Positions 54,177 to 63,703 of a DNA stretch of 64,000 nucleotides are shown one piece after another (within the stretch, counting starts at the first letter, position 1; each line of letters opens with the position of its first letter). A model generated the notes under the pieces. It was not told the DNA's origin and did not search any database. It was given only the letters and a program-made list of their open reading frames with translations. The stretch lies in assembly GCF_029892155.1 (NCBI RefSeq), contig NZ_JARZAG010000001.1, positions 310,001 through 374,000 of the forward strand. The letters run 5' to 3'. The position numbers were made by a program, and so were the translations under genes. Source of the DNA: Kitasatospora sp. GAS204B (GTDB lineage Bacteria > Actinomycetota > Actinomycetes > Streptomycetales > Streptomycetaceae).

Positions 54177-54192
54177 GGCTTGGCTAACCCCG
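54174..54192 (+). promoter_or_regulatory. Iron-box-like site 1 (DmdR/IdeR/DtxR type)
   Basis: TAAGGCTTGGCTAACCC matches 13 of 17 positions of the actinobacterial iron-box consensus TTAGGTTAGGCTAACCT. It overlaps the HEPN gene stop codon, about 95 bp before efeUO. Confidence 0.5.
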
Positions 54193-54214
54193 GCGTGGAC
54201 TCCTGAACCTCCCC

Positions 54215-54237
54215 TAGCTAAGGTATGCCTAAGCTAA
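54215..54237 (+). promoter_or_regulatory. Iron-box-like site 2 upstream of efeUO
   Basis: AGCTAAGGTATGCCTAAGCT (54216-54235) is a hyphenated palindrome. TAAGGTATGCCTAAGCTAA (54219-54237) matches 14 of 19 iron-box consensus bases. It is well placed to repress efeUO/efeB when iron is plentiful. Confidence 0.65.
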
Positions 54238-54284
54238 GCGCGGCTGCGCTAGCGGTGACGCACGCCTAGGGGAGTTCAGCACCC

Positions 54285-56363
54285 ATGTGGGACGACGCTT
54301 TTCCAAGCTTTCTGATCGGGCTCCGGGAGGGCCTGGAGGCGGGACTCATCGTCTCGATCCTGGTCGCCACCCTGGTCCGGTCAGGGCAGAAGGCCCGTCT
54401 GCCCCAGGTCTGGACCGGGGTGCTGGCCGCCATCGCGCTCGCGCTCAGCTTCGGCGCGGTGCTCACCTTCACCGCCGCCAACCTCTCCGGCACCGCGCAG
54501 GAGGCCTTCGGCGGCACCCTCAGCCTGATCGCCGTGGCCTTCGTCACGGCGATGGTGTTCTGGATGCGCAGGTCGGCCCGGAACCTCTCCTCCGAGATCC
54601 GCGAGAAGGTGACCGCCGCGCTGGGCCTGGGCGCGGGGATGCTGGTCCTCACCAGCTTCCTGGCGGTGGGTCGGGAGGGCCTGGAGACCTCGCTCTTCCT
54701 GTGGACCACCGCGCGCTCGGCCGGTGAGGCCACCGGACCCGCGATCGGCGCCGGCGTCGGCCTGGTGCTGGCCGCCGGGCTCTGCTGGGGCCTGTACCGG
54801 CGGGTGCTGAAGATCAACTTGACCCGGTTCTTCACCTACACCGGCATGGTGCTGATCGTCATCGCCGCCGGGGTGCTCAGCTACGGCCTGCGCGACCTTC
54901 AGGAGGGCGGGGTGCTGCCCGGCGCGCACGCCTACGCCTTCGACCTGAGCGGCTCGCTGGACGCCGGCTCCTGGTACGCGACGCTGGTGCAGGGCGTCTT
55001 CAACCTGACCGTCACCATGACCTGGGTCCAGGTGGTCGCCTACCTGCTCTACCTGGGCGTGGTGATGACGCTCTTCGTCCGTGGGATGCGGACCACCGCC
55101 CCCAAGCCGGCGCCGGCTGCCACGCCCGTCGTCGCCGCCGAGTCCGAGCCGCAGGCGGTCGCCGCCGAGCCCGAGACGGAGTTGCCGCCCCGTCAGCGCC
55201 CGCCGCGCTGGCTGGTGCCGACCGCGCTGGTCGCCGTCCCGGCGGTGCTGGCCGGGGTGGTGATCGCGGTCAGCGGCGGCAAGCCGGCCGCGGCCGGCAC
55301 GGTCTCCGTCTCGGAGTCCAGGACCGAGTGCGGAAAGGGGTTCGGCACCCCGCAGCCCGGTCAGCAGACCTTCCAGATGCACAACACGGGCAGCAAGACC
55401 TCCGAGGTCTACCTGGTCAACCCGGCCACCAACGCCGTCTACGGCGAGATCGAGGGCCTGGCGCCCGGCACCACCCGCCCGCTGACCGCCACCATCGGCG
55501 GCGGCGACCTCGCCTGGCGCTGCGTGCCCACCGGCGGTGACGCGGTCACCTCGGCCGCCGTCCACGTCAGCGGCGGGCAGCAGGTGGCGGCCGTGCTGCC
55601 GGTCTCGGAGGACGACCTCAAGGCCCCGCTCGACCAGTACCGGGCCTACGTCGACGCGGGCCTGGCCACCCTGCTGACCGAGACCCAGAAGCTGCAGGCC
55701 GACCTGCACGGCGGTGACCTGAACGCCGCCAAGACCGACTGGCTCACCGCCCACCTGCAGTACAGCTCGCTGGGCGCGGCCTACGGCACCTTCGCCGACT
55801 TCGACAAGAAGATCAACGGCCGGGCCGACGGCCTGCCCGACGGCGTCCAGGACCAGGGCTTCAGCGGCTTCCACCGCCTGGAGTACGGCCTGTGGCACGG
55901 GCAGGGCGCCGCCGACCTGAGCCCGGTGGCGGACCAGCTGGTCAGCGACGTGGACGGGCTCGGCAAGGCCTTCCCCACCCAGGACTTCGACCCCACCGAC
56001 CTGCCGCTGCGCACCCACGAGATCCTGGAGAACACCCTCCAGTTCGAGCTGACCGGCGACACCGACGAGGGCAGCGGCAGCAACCTGGCCACCGCCCAGG
56101 CCAACCTGGCCGGCACCCGCGAGCTGCTGACGGTGCTTCAGCCGCTGATCCAGGCCCGCAGCCCGCAGCTGCTCGACACCGTGAACGGCGACGTCCAGCG
56201 GCTGACCGACCTGCTGAACGCCGCGCACCACGCCGACGGCGGTTGGACCCCGGTCGAGCAGCTCGACGGCCCGACCCGCGCCCAGCTCAACGGCGCCACC
56301 GGGCAGTTGCTCGAAGACCTCGCCCCGATTCCCGACCTTCTTGAGATCCGGAAGTCCGCCTGA
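54285..56363 (+). CDS. efeUO: Fused iron permease and iron-binding protein (EfeU-EfeO)
   Basis: 692-aa fusion. Residues about 1-275 are an FTR1/EfeU permease with roughly seven helices and two iron-path motifs, LREGLEAGL and [12 protein letters not shown] Pro/Ala linker and one further helix ([21 protein letters not shown]) connect to an extracytoplasmic EfeO part. That part has a cupredoxin-like domain (about 350-450; [16 protein letters not shown]) and then a C-terminal imelysin/M75 domain ([12 protein letters not shown] with the HxxE metal pair). In other bacteria EfeU and EfeO are separate. GGGGAG precedes the ATG by 10 nt. The efeB start overlaps the stop (TGATG). Two iron boxes lie upstream. 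Confidence 0.93.
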   Translation: MWDDAFPSFLIGLREGLEAGLIVSILVATLVRSGQKARLPQVWTGVLAAIALALSFGAVLTFTAANLSGTAQEAFGGTLSLIAVAFVTAMVFWMRRSARNLSSEIREKVTAALGLGAGMLVLTSFLAVGREGLETSLFLWTTARSAGEATGPAIGAGVGLVLAAGLCWGLYRRVLKINLTRFFTYTGMVLIVIAAGVLSYGLRDLQEGGVLPGAHAYAFDLSGSLDAGSWYATLVQGVFNLTVTMTWVQVVAYLLYLGVVMTLFVRGMRTTAPKPAPAATPVVAAESEPQAVAAEPETELPPRQRPPRWLVPTALVAVPAVLAGVVIAVSGGKPAAAGTVSVSESRTECGKGFGTPQPGQQTFQMHNTGSKTSEVYLVNPATNAVYGEIEGLAPGTTRPLTATIGGGDLAWRCVPTGGDAVTSAAVHVSGGQQVAAVLPVSEDDLKAPLDQYRAYVDAGLATLLTETQKLQADLHGGDLNAAKTDWLTAHLQYSSLGAAYGTFADFDKKINGRADGLPDGVQDQGFSGFHRLEYGLWHGQGAADLSPVADQLVSDVDGLGKAFPTQDFDPTDLPLRTHEILENTLQFELTGDTDEGSGSNLATAQANLAGTRELLTVLQPLIQARSPQLLDTVNGDVQRLTDLLNAAHHADGGWTPVEQLDGPTRAQLNGATGQLLEDLAPIPDLLEIRKSA

Positions 56364-57694
56364 TGACCAGCCAGCCCAGCTCCACCGGCTCCTGCCCCTT
56401 CCCGCACGAGGCTGTCGCTGCCGCCTCCGCCGCCGAAGCCGCCGGCTGCCCCGCAGTGCCGGCTCGCCGCAGCTTCCTGGGCGCGGCGCTGGGCGTCGGC
56501 GCGGTCGGTGCCGCGGTGGCCGGTGGCGCGCTGGCGTTCACCGCCGGCGGCGGGCGGGCCGAGGCCGCCGACGCGACCGGCGCGCACGCCCAGGTGGCGT
56601 TCCAGGGCGAGCACCAGGCGGGCGTCCTGACCCCGCAGCAGACGGCGGCGATGTTCGTCTCCTTCGACGTCATCGCCACCGACCGCAAGGCGCTGGAGGA
56701 CCTCTTCCACACCCTCACCGACCGGATCCGGTTCCTGACCGCCGGCGGCACCCCGCCGGACCTCGGCGTCGGCGCGCCGCCCGCCGACAACGGGATCCTC
56801 GGCCCGACCGTGCCGAGCGACAACCTCACCGTGACGGTCGGCGTCGGTGCCTCGCTCTTCGACGGGCGCTACGGGCTGGCCAAGGCCAAGCCGGTCAAGC
56901 TGAAGCCGATGAAGACCTTCCCCAACGACAATCTCCAGGCCGCCGAGTTGCACGGCGACCTCTCGCTGCAGATCTGCGCCAACAGCCAGGACACCGTGCT
57001 GCACGCGCTGCGCGACATCGCCAGGCACACCCGCGGCGCGATGCAGGTCAAGTGGCGGATCGACGGATTCCAGAGCGCCCCGCGCCCCACCGGTGCGCAG
57101 CGCAACCTGCTCGGTTTCAAGGACGGCATCGTCAATCCCGACGTCAAGTCGGGCCGGGAGATGGACCGTCTGGTCTGGGTCGTGAACGGCGCCGGCGAGC
57201 CGGCCTGGGCCACCGGCGGCAGCTACCAGGTCGTCCGGATCATCCGGATGCTGGTCGAGTTCTGGGACCGCGTCTCGCTGACCGAGCAGGAGAAGATGTT
57301 CGGCCGCCGCAAGGACACCGGCGCACCGCTGGACGGCGCCAACGAGACCGACGCGCCCGACTACGCCAAGGACCCGCAGGGCAACGCGATCCCGCTGGAC
57401 GCGCACATCCGGCTGGCCAACCCGCGCACCCAGCAGAGCGACGACTCGCGGATCCTGCGCCGTGGTTACAACTACGACCGGGGCGTGGACAAGGTCGGCA
57501 ACCTCGACATGGGTCTCGCCTTCTGCTGCTACCAGCAGGACGTGGAGCGCCAGTTCGAGGCCACCCAGACCCGGCTGATCGACGAGCCGCTGGTCGACTA
57601 CATCTCGCCGACCGGCGGCGGCTACTTCTTCGTGCTGCCGGGCGTGCGGGACGCGAACGACTGGCTCGGGCGCGGGATGTTCGCCGCCGCGTAG
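56363..57694 (+). CDS. efeB: Dyp-type haem peroxidase EfeB
   Basis: 443-aa haem protein of the Efe iron-uptake system, exported folded by the Tat pathway ([13 protein letters not shown], residues about 33-45). Dyp signatures are GFKDGIVNP with the catalytic Asp, the proximal haem His in [10 protein letters not shown], and [19 protein letters not shown]. It probably helps oxidise ferrous iron, or releases iron from haem, before uptake by EfeUO. It is coupled to efeUO by a 1-bp overlap and is followed by a strong terminator. Confidence 0.95.
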   Translation: MTSQPSSTGSCPFPHEAVAAASAAEAAGCPAVPARRSFLGAALGVGAVGAAVAGGALAFTAGGGRAEAADATGAHAQVAFQGEHQAGVLTPQQTAAMFVSFDVIATDRKALEDLFHTLTDRIRFLTAGGTPPDLGVGAPPADNGILGPTVPSDNLTVTVGVGASLFDGRYGLAKAKPVKLKPMKTFPNDNLQAAELHGDLSLQICANSQDTVLHALRDIARHTRGAMQVKWRIDGFQSAPRPTGAQRNLLGFKDGIVNPDVKSGREMDRLVWVVNGAGEPAWATGGSYQVVRIIRMLVEFWDRVSLTEQEKMFGRRKDTGAPLDGANETDAPDYAKDPQGNAIPLDAHIRLANPRTQQSDDSRILRRGYNYDRGVDKVGNLDMGLAFCCYQQDVERQFEATQTRLIDEPLVDYISPTGGGYFFVLPGVRDANDWLGRGMFAAA

Positions 57695-57790
57695 ACCGCT
57701 CTGTCCGAGCCCACCACCTGCCACGGCGCGTGCCGTCCGACCTCCGGCGCGCGCCTTCCCCGGGCCGGGCGCCCCCGCGCCCCGGCCGCC

Positions 57791-57830
57791 GCGCTGCCCC
57801 GCCTCCCCTGGCCCGGGGGCGGGGCAGCGC
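57791..57830 (+). terminator. Terminator of the efe operon
   Basis: A perfect 13-bp stem (GCGCTGCCCCGCC at 57791-57803 with 57818-57830) and a 14-nt loop, about 100 bp after efeB. Confidence 0.78.
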
Positions 57831-57924
57831 CGTGCCGGTCCGCGACCGGTCGGCAGCCGCGTTGTCACAGGCAGCGGGGATGATGGGGTCCGTCAAGGTG
57901 ACACCCCGACGGAAGGCACTGCTG

Positions 57925-58713
57925 ATGGGTGAGCTGAACAACGGGGCACTGGCCGCCGCCGTGGCCACGGCCGGGGCTGCGGTCGGCCCGACGGGCCGCC
58001 AGAAGCGGCCGTACTGGTGGCAGGGCCCGCTGGTCGGATTCGACCTGGAGACCACCGGGACCGACCCGGCCGAGTCACGGATCGTCTCGGCCGCGCTGGT
58101 CGAGACGGTCGGCGGCCTGCCGGTGCGCACCAGCCGCTGGCTGCTCGATCCCGGAGTGCCGATACCCGAACAGGCCCGGGCGATCCACGGGATCAGCGAC
58201 GAGCACGCCCGCACCAGGGGCCGCCCGGCCGCCGCCGCGGTGGCGGAGGTCGCCGCCGCGCTCTGCGCGCTGCTGGCCGAGGGTGTCCCGGTGGTGGCCT
58301 TCAACGCGCCGTTCGACCTGTCGCTGCTCGACGCCGAGCTGCGCCGCCACGAGTTGCCGCCGCTGGCCGATCGGCTGTCGGGCCGGCTGGTCGCGCCGGT
58401 GCTGGACGCGCTGGTGATCGATCGCGCGGTGGACCGCTACCGCAAGGGCTCGCGCGGACTGCAGCGGGTCTGCGAGGTGTACGGGGTGGAGCTGCTGGAC
58501 GCGCACGAGGCCGCCAGCGACGCGCTGGCGGCCGTGCGGGTCGCGGTCGTGCTCGGCGAGCGATACCCGGCCCAGGTCGGCGAGTTGAGCCTGACCGCGC
58601 TGCACGAGCAGCAGGTGGGCTGGTACCGGGAGTGGGCCGAGGGCTTCCAGGCCTGGCTGCGCAAGGGCAAGGATCCGCAGGCGGTGGTCGACGCCCGCTG
58701 GCCGATGCGCTGA
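57925..58713 (+). CDS. DEDDh-family 3'-5' exonuclease (DnaQ-like)
   Basis: 262-aa exonuclease. Exo I is GFDLETTGTD (D40, E42), Exo II is FNAPFDLSLLD (D131), and Exo III is HEAASDALAA (H194, D199), so the DEDDh set is complete. A 30-residue Ala-rich N-terminus and a C-terminal helical tail (QQVGWYREWAEGFQAWLRKGKD) flank the domain. ATG 57925 follows GGAAGG by 8 nt; an earlier in-frame ATG near 57880 is possible. Such proteins serve in proofreading-like or RNA/DNA trimming roles; the exact one is unknown. Confidence 0.9.
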   Translation: MGELNNGALAAAVATAGAAVGPTGRQKRPYWWQGPLVGFDLETTGTDPAESRIVSAALVETVGGLPVRTSRWLLDPGVPIPEQARAIHGISDEHARTRGRPAAAAVAEVAAALCALLAEGVPVVAFNAPFDLSLLDAELRRHELPPLADRLSGRLVAPVLDALVIDRAVDRYRKGSRGLQRVCEVYGVELLDAHEAASDALAAVRVAVVLGERYPAQVGELSLTALHEQQVGWYREWAEGFQAWLRKGKDPQAVVDARWPMR

Positions 58714-58735
58714 GCGGGCGGCGCGCCCCGAGAGG

Positions 58736-58752
58736 GCTGACGGTTCGTCAGC
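58736..58752. terminator. Short convergent hairpin
   Basis: GCTGACG-GTT-CGTCAGC between the exonuclease and deacetylase genes, overlapping the deacetylase stop codon. Confidence 0.5.
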
Positions 58753-59776
58753 TCGCCGGGAAGTCGAAGGTGTAGCCCTGCTGGACCAGCCACGGCAGCA
58801 GCAGCTTCAGTGCGGCCACGGTCTGGCTCCGGTCGCCGCCGCCGTCGTGCATCAGGATGATGCCGCCGGGGTGCAGCTCCTTCTGGACGTTGGCGATGAT
58901 CGCCGGGACGCCGGGCTTGGACCAGTCGCGGGTGTCGACCGTCCAGCCGAGCGGCCGCAGGCCGTCCTGGACGGCGATCTGGCGGTTGTCCGCGCTGAAG
59001 TCGCCGCCGGGGGCCCGGAACCAGCTGACCTGGGTGCCCGCTCCGCCGGCCTGGGTGATCATGTCCTTGGCCGCGTCGATCTCGTAGACCTGCTTGTCGT
59101 GCGAGAGCGTGTGCATCGGCTGCGGGTGGTGCACCGTGTGGTCGCACAGCCGGTGGCCGCCCGCCAGGATCCGCTCGACCAGGGCCGGGTTGGCGCTGGC
59201 CTGCGGGCCTATCTCGCAGAAGGTGGCCTTGGCGTGGTACTGCGCGAGCAGGTCCAGGATCTGGCCGGTGGCCGGGCCCGGGCCGTCGTCGAAGGTGAGC
59301 GCCACCGTGCGGCCGCCGCTCGCGGTCGAGTAGACGATCGAGGAGCCGGGCGCGTCCTCGGCGGGGCGCGGTGCGCCGGCGGTGGTGGCGGGGGCGGTGG
59401 GCGTGGCGCTGCTCGACGGGGTGGTGGTCGCGGTCGCGGAGTTCGGTGCGGTCGGTGAGGCCGCGGCGGTGGTCGGCGTCACACTCATGCTCGCGCTCGC
59501 GCTGGAGCTGGCACGCGGGCTCGGGTTCACGCTCTCGCTCGCGGCACCGCCCGCGCCGGCGCTGGCACTCGCAGCGGCACTCCCACTCGGGTCGGCGCTC
59601 GGGCTCAGCGTGAGGTTCGCGCTCGGCGTGCCGCTCGTACTCGGGTGGGCCGCCGCCGCGTCCTGGGACGTCGCGCCTCTCGGACCGCACGCGCAGGCGA
59701 GGGCGAGGGTGAGGACCGCGGCGCAGCCGGCGGCGGCGCGGCGGAGCGCGGTGCGGTGGGTGCCGAGGACGGGCAT
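58748..59776 (-). CDS. Exported polysaccharide deacetylase (NodB/CE4 family)
   Basis: 342-aa protein. A signal peptide ends in CACG, possibly a lipoprotein anchor. About 110 residues of Ser/Ala/Thr/Pro linker follow, long enough to cross the cell wall. The CE4 domain has motif 1 TFDDGPG, the metal motif DHTVHHPQ (HxxxH type), motif 3 RAPGGDFS, and motifs 4/5 including WTVDTRDWSKPG and ILMHDGGGDRSQT. It removes acetyl groups from wall or capsule amino sugars. It converges on the exonuclease gene. Confidence 0.92.
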   Translation of the reverse strand: MPVLGTHRTALRRAAAGCAAVLTLALACACGPRGATSQDAAAAHPSTSGTPSANLTLSPSADPSGSAAASASAGAGGAASESVNPSPRASSSASASMSVTPTTAAASPTAPNSATATTTPSSSATPTAPATTAGAPRPAEDAPGSSIVYSTASGGRTVALTFDDGPGPATGQILDLLAQYHAKATFCEIGPQASANPALVERILAGGHRLCDHTVHHPQPMHTLSHDKQVYEIDAAKDMITQAGGAGTQVSWFRAPGGDFSADNRQIAVQDGLRPLGWTVDTRDWSKPGVPAIIANVQKELHPGGIILMHDGGGDRSQTVAALKLLLPWLVQQGYTFDFPAS

Positions 59777-59909
59777 GCGGCAGCTCCTGACGTGGGACAG
59801 CCGCCCCGGGGTGGTGGCGACTGCTCCCTACGACGATGGCCGCTGATCAGGCAGTTCCGAAACGATGAAACTATCTTGAGAGAATTCTCACCGCTTCCTG
59901 GGAGCCCCC

Positions 59910-60806
59910 TCAGAACGCGTGCCAGCGCACCCGCTGGTCCCCCTCCCGCAGCGAGGCCACCCGCCGCCGGAACTCCGCCCGCGCCGCCGGGTTCCCGGGC
60001 ACCCGCTGCGCCACCCAGGCAGCGCTCGCCGTCTCGCGGGCCGCTCGCAGCACCGCCCAGCCCGCCCAGTCCCGCACGTCCCAGCCGTATCCGGCGGTGA
60101 AGGCCCGGTAGTCGGCCTCCGGCACGCCGTACCGGTCGCGGCTGAGCGCCATCGGTACCAGGTCGTGCTCGCGCAGGTCGTCGGCGACCGTCTCCAGATC
60201 CAGCAGCAGCGGACCGCTGGGCCCGATGTGCACGTTGCGCGGCAGCGCGTCCCCGTGGATCACCCCGGCGGGCAGCACCGGGACCAACTCCGTGACGGCG
60301 AGGGCCAGTTCGGCGCACCGGGCCAGCAGGTAGCCGCCGTCCGCCGGGTCGACCGCCCCGTCGGCGGCGGCCAGCCACCGCGCCACCGGCGCGAGCAACT
60401 CCCGGCGCGGCAGCCTCGGCAGCGTGGCGGGCGGCGCCGGCAACCGGTGCAGCGCGCGCAGCAGCGGACCGAGGTCGGCGGGCGTGGCGGGGCGGACGGC
60501 CGTGGGCAGGCGCTGCCAGAAGGTGACGGGGTGCCCCGCGGCGGTCACCACCTCGCCGGGTTCGTCGGCGGGCCGGGCCACCGGGATCCCCGCGCCGTCC
60601 AGCCAGCGGGCGACGGCCAGCTCGCGGGTGGCCCGCTCGGTCGGTCCGCCGCCCCGGCCGACCTTGGCCACCAGGGCGGGGGAGCCGAGATCGAAGACCG
60701 CGTTCTCGGTCAGACCGAGCAGCCGGGCACCGGCCGGGTCGGGCAGGCCGACCGCCGCGCAGGCCCGGGCGAGCAGCTCACGGGCCAGGGCTTCGGAGAA
60801 GATCAT
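59910..60806 (-). CDS. Aminoglycoside phosphotransferase-like kinase (APH family)
   Basis: 298-aa protein kinase-like fold enzyme. The N-lobe has LGLTENAVFDLGSPALVAKVGRG with the ATP-site Lys. The catalytic loop is VIHGDALPRNVHIG (Brenner motif HGDxxxxN), and the metal site is LLLDLETVADD. A substrate pocket sits in GYGWDVRDWAGW. Members phosphorylate antibiotics or small metabolites; the substrate here is not known. It lies 83 bp downstream of the MMPL gene on the same strand, but a hairpin at 60820 separates them. Confidence 0.88.
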   Translation of the reverse strand: MIFSEALARELLARACAAVGLPDPAGARLLGLTENAVFDLGSPALVAKVGRGGGPTERATRELAVARWLDGAGIPVARPADEPGEVVTAAGHPVTFWQRLPTAVRPATPADLGPLLRALHRLPAPPATLPRLPRRELLAPVARWLAAADGAVDPADGGYLLARCAELALAVTELVPVLPAGVIHGDALPRNVHIGPSGPLLLDLETVADDLREHDLVPMALSRDRYGVPEADYRAFTAGYGWDVRDWAGWAVLRAARETASAAWVAQRVPGNPAARAEFRRRVASLREGDQRVRWHAF

Positions 60807-60819
60807 GGCCGAAAACCTA

Positions 60820-60850
60820 CCGCCCGACCCCCGGAAGCGGGGTCGGGCGG
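60820..60850 (-). terminator. Terminator of the minus-strand MMPL gene
   Basis: A perfect 12-bp stem (CCGCCCGACCCC at 60820-60831 with 60839-60850) and a 7-nt loop. A second hairpin GCCTGAC-GATCG-GTCAGGC lies at 60865-60883. Confidence 0.75.
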
Positions 60851-60889
60851 CAGGTTCGGCGCGCGCCTGACGATCGGTCAGGCCGTGCG

Positions 60890-63196
60890 TCAGACGGCCA
60901 CCCGACGGTGCCGCGAGCCCTCGTGCCGCGCCGGCTGCTCCGAGGAGCCGTCCCCCGCCGTCGGCGCCGCGGCCGGCTCGCCGTGCGAGAGGTTCGGCAG
61001 CCAGGCCAGCCAGCTCGGCAGGTACCAGTTGCGCTCGCCCAGCAAGGTCATCACCGAGGGCAGCAGCACCCCGCGGATCAGCGTGGCGTCCACCAGCACC
61101 GCCACCGCCAGGCCCACGCCCATCTGCTTCATCGACTCCATCGACAGCGTCCCGAAGACCGCGAAGACCGCCACCATGATGATCGCCGCGCTGCTGACCA
61201 CCCCGGCGGTGGAGCGGATCCCGTGGGCGACGGCGGCCCGGGTGCCCAGGCCCCGGTCGTGCGCCTCCTTGATCCGGGAGACCACGAAGACGTGGTAGTC
61301 CATGCTCAGGCCGAAGAGGATCACGAAGAGGAAGAGCGGCACCCAGGACTCCACCGCGCCGACCCCGGCGGTGCCGAGCAGCGAGGCGCCCACGCCGTGC
61401 TGGAAGACCAGGGTCAGCACCCCGTAGGCCGCGCCCACCGAGAGCAGGTTGAGCAGCACCGCCGTCACCGCGATCCCCAGCGAGCGGAACGAGGCGAGCA
61501 TCAGCGCGAAGGCGAAGAGCACCACGAAGCCGAAGACCGGGAGCATGCTGTCGGTCATCTGCTGGTTGAAGTCGTGCGAGGCGGCCGTGTCACCGGTCAC
61601 CGGCGCCTGCGTGCCCGGGACCTTGAGCAGGGTGTTCGGCACGATCTGGTTGCGCAGCGTGTCCAGCGCGGCGGTGCTGGTCGCGTCGTTTCCGCTGCCG
61701 TTGAGCGGGACGGCGATGGTGGCGACGTTCTGCGCCCGGTGCACGGTGACTTCGAACGGGCCGTGCATCCGGCCGCTGGCCAGCGCCTGGTTCTGCAGAT
61801 CGGTGATGGCCTGCCTGATCGCGGGGGAGGAGATGTCGGCGGCCTTGACCACCACCTCGGCGGGGGCCGGGCTGCCGGGGAAGGCGGCCTCGATCCGCTG
61901 GGAGGTGACGACCAGCGGGGTGCCCTTGGGCTGCGACTGCTCGAAGGTCAGGTTGGCGGTGTGCATGGTGACCAGCGGGGCGGCCAGCGCGAGCAGCAGG
62001 CCGGCGGCGAGCACGGCGGCGGCCAGCGGGAAGCGCAGCACCGGGGTGAGGACGGCGTTCCAGATCCGGCTGCCGCTGTTCAGGTCCTTCGCCTTCAGCT
62101 TGTGCAGGAACGGCACCCGGCCCTTGTCCACCCGGTCACCGAGCATCGACAGCAGGGCCGGCAGCACGGTCAGCGAGCCGAGCACCGCGGTGATCACGAC
62201 CACGATGGTCGCGTAGGACATCGCCTGGAAGTCGGCGATCCCGGTGAGGAACATGCCCGCCATGGCGACCACCACGGTGATCCCGGAGACCAGCACCGCC
62301 CGGCCCGAGGTGCCGGCGGCGATCTTCAGCGCCTGCTCGGCGCTGTGCCCGGCGGCCCGCTCCTCGCGCTCACGGCGCAGGTAGAAGAGGCAGTAGTCGA
62401 CCCCGACGGCCAGACCCACCAGCAGCATCACCGAGCTGGCGTCGTTGCTGGTGTGCAGGAACGAGCTGCTCAGCGCGACCAGCCCGCCGGCCGCGATGAA
62501 GGCGGTGAGCGCGAGGCCGACCGGCAGCACGGCGGCGACCACCGCGCCGAAGGCGATCAGCAGGATGCCCAGCGCCAGTGGCACGGCGGTCCACTCGGCG
62601 GAGGAGAAGTCGTTCTTGAACTGGTCCTGGGACAGCTTGGTGGCGCTGGCCTGCCCGAACTCCGCGACGGTGAACGCGTGGTCGCCCTGCTGCACGCCGG
62701 CCACCGCGTTCAGCGGTGCGGCGACGTCGGTGGCCGCCTGGTCCTGGTCGCCGATCACGGTGAACTGGACCAGTGCCGAGTGCCGGTCGGCCGAGATCGC
62801 CTTGGTGTCGTAGGGCGAGCGCAGGTCGGTGGTCTTGCCGGTGCCGTCGACCGCCGCGATCACCTGGTCGACCTTGGCCCGGAAGACCGGGTCGTCGGCG
62901 GTGCGTGCCGCGCTCTGCACCAGCACCGTCTCGCCCTGCGGGCTCTTGATCCCGGCCTGGTCGAGGATCCTGGCCGCCTGGGCCACCTGGCCCGGCATCG
63001 ACTCGCTGTCGGTGATCTGGTGGCTGCCGCTCGCGCCGCCCAGGAACGCGGCGAGCACCACGAAGAGCAGCCAGCCGAAGACGGCGGCCTTGCGGTGCCG
63101 GGCACTCCAGGCGCCCATCGTGGCGGCGAACCCCGGCTTTGCTCGGTCGCGCTGGTTTCCGCGCTCACGCGGGGCCGGGCGGTGGGTCGTGGACAC
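60890..63196 (-). CDS. MMPL-family RND transporter
   Basis: 768-aa transporter. The first helix is AAVFGWLLFVVLAAFLGGA. The extracytoplasmic domain is followed by the first helix bundle with LLVGLAVGVDYCLFYLRREREER. The second half has LFVILFGLSMDYHVFVVSRIKEAHD. Both motifs keep the Asp-Tyr proton-relay pair. The tail is hydrophilic (about 40 residues). GTG 63196 follows GGGGGAG. ActII-3-like members export antibiotics or lipids; the cargo is not identifiable. It diverges from another MMPL gene at 63704. Confidence 0.93.
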   Translation of the reverse strand: MSTTHRPAPRERGNQRDRAKPGFAATMGAWSARHRKAAVFGWLLFVVLAAFLGGASGSHQITDSESMPGQVAQAARILDQAGIKSPQGETVLVQSAARTADDPVFRAKVDQVIAAVDGTGKTTDLRSPYDTKAISADRHSALVQFTVIGDQDQAATDVAAPLNAVAGVQQGDHAFTVAEFGQASATKLSQDQFKNDFSSAEWTAVPLALGILLIAFGAVVAAVLPVGLALTAFIAAGGLVALSSSFLHTSNDASSVMLLVGLAVGVDYCLFYLRREREERAAGHSAEQALKIAAGTSGRAVLVSGITVVVAMAGMFLTGIADFQAMSYATIVVVITAVLGSLTVLPALLSMLGDRVDKGRVPFLHKLKAKDLNSGSRIWNAVLTPVLRFPLAAAVLAAGLLLALAAPLVTMHTANLTFEQSQPKGTPLVVTSQRIEAAFPGSPAPAEVVVKAADISSPAIRQAITDLQNQALASGRMHGPFEVTVHRAQNVATIAVPLNGSGNDATSTAALDTLRNQIVPNTLLKVPGTQAPVTGDTAASHDFNQQMTDSMLPVFGFVVLFAFALMLASFRSLGIAVTAVLLNLLSVGAAYGVLTLVFQHGVGASLLGTAGVGAVESWVPLFLFVILFGLSMDYHVFVVSRIKEAHDRGLGTRAAVAHGIRSTAGVVSSAAIIMVAVFAVFGTLSMESMKQMGVGLAVAVLVDATLIRGVLLPSVMTLLGERNWYLPSWLAWLPNLSHGEPAAAPTAGDGSSEQPARHEGSRHRRVAV

Positions 63197-63368
63197 GGGA
63201 TTCTCCCCCTGGGACGCGGCGGTGCGGGCCGCGGTGCGGTGCCCGGCGGTGTTTCCGGGCTCACAACCGACCCTAGGGAGACGGGCCTTGACGGGTAATC
63301 CGGCCAGCGGGGGAGTCCACCCTGGGTCTTCCCCCAGGGGTCGGGGTGGGGTTTTCCCCAGGTACCGG

Positions 63369-63407
63369 CTCCGACCTGGGTACCGGTTCTCTCCGACCTG
63401 GGTACGG
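63369..63407. repeat. Direct repeat CTCCGACCTGGGTAC, two copies
   Basis: CTCCGACCTGGGTACCGG (63369-63386) recurs as CTCCGACCTGGGTACGG (63391-63407), a period of 22 bp, i.e. about two helical turns. A third GGTACCGG lies just before the first copy. Confidence 0.75.
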
Positions 63408-63551
63408 CGGGATGTCCACCCTGAGGGGGAGGCCTCTCCACCCGGGGGACGAGGTATTGACAGGGGCTGTCAGGTCACGATGGTGCGGGGCCGCTGGACG
63501 GTCCTGCGGAGCACGTCGATGCGCGGACTGCAGCCCACGGGGGGCTGGCTT

Positions 63552-63610
63552 GCCGGTCGGCTAGTAAGTTCTCGTATGATGCTCGCTCCAGTACTTACCT
63601 GCCGACCGGC
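63552..63610. promoter_or_regulatory. 21-bp inverted repeat upstream of MMPL gene, likely operator
   Basis: Left arm GCCGGTCGGC-TA-GTAAGT-TCT (63552-63572) and the reverse complement of the right arm (63590-63610) agree at 18 of 21 positions, with a 17-bp spacer. The GTAAGT/ACTTAC halves resemble TetR-family operators. Confidence 0.65.
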
Positions 63611-63703
63611 TAATGCCCTGTGGGGGGTACAGCCGTCTCAGCCGTCGCCCGGCGTCCCGTCCCCCAAGGGCTGCGGTGAACCATGCCAGGAGGCATCACA
63701 AGC

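Larger units (their letters stand above)
63197..63703. other. Divergent region between two MMPL genes, with repeats
   Basis: 507 bp with no credible gene. It has a 22-bp-period direct repeat (63369-63407), TGACA-GGGGC-TGTCA at 63458-63472 (part of TTGACA), and a long inverted repeat at 63552-63610. These look like regulatory sites for one or both transporter genes. Confidence 0.6.

Noticed and set aside
59880..59889. Palindrome GAGAATTCTC upstream of the deacetylase
   Set aside because: Ten bases only, no second copy nearby, and no supporting context.
63457..63485. TTGACA at 63457 as a -35 box for the last MMPL gene
   Set aside because: No acceptable -10 hexamer lies 16-19 bp downstream (ATGGTG or TGGTGC only); kept only as part of a TGACA/TGTCA inverted repeat.
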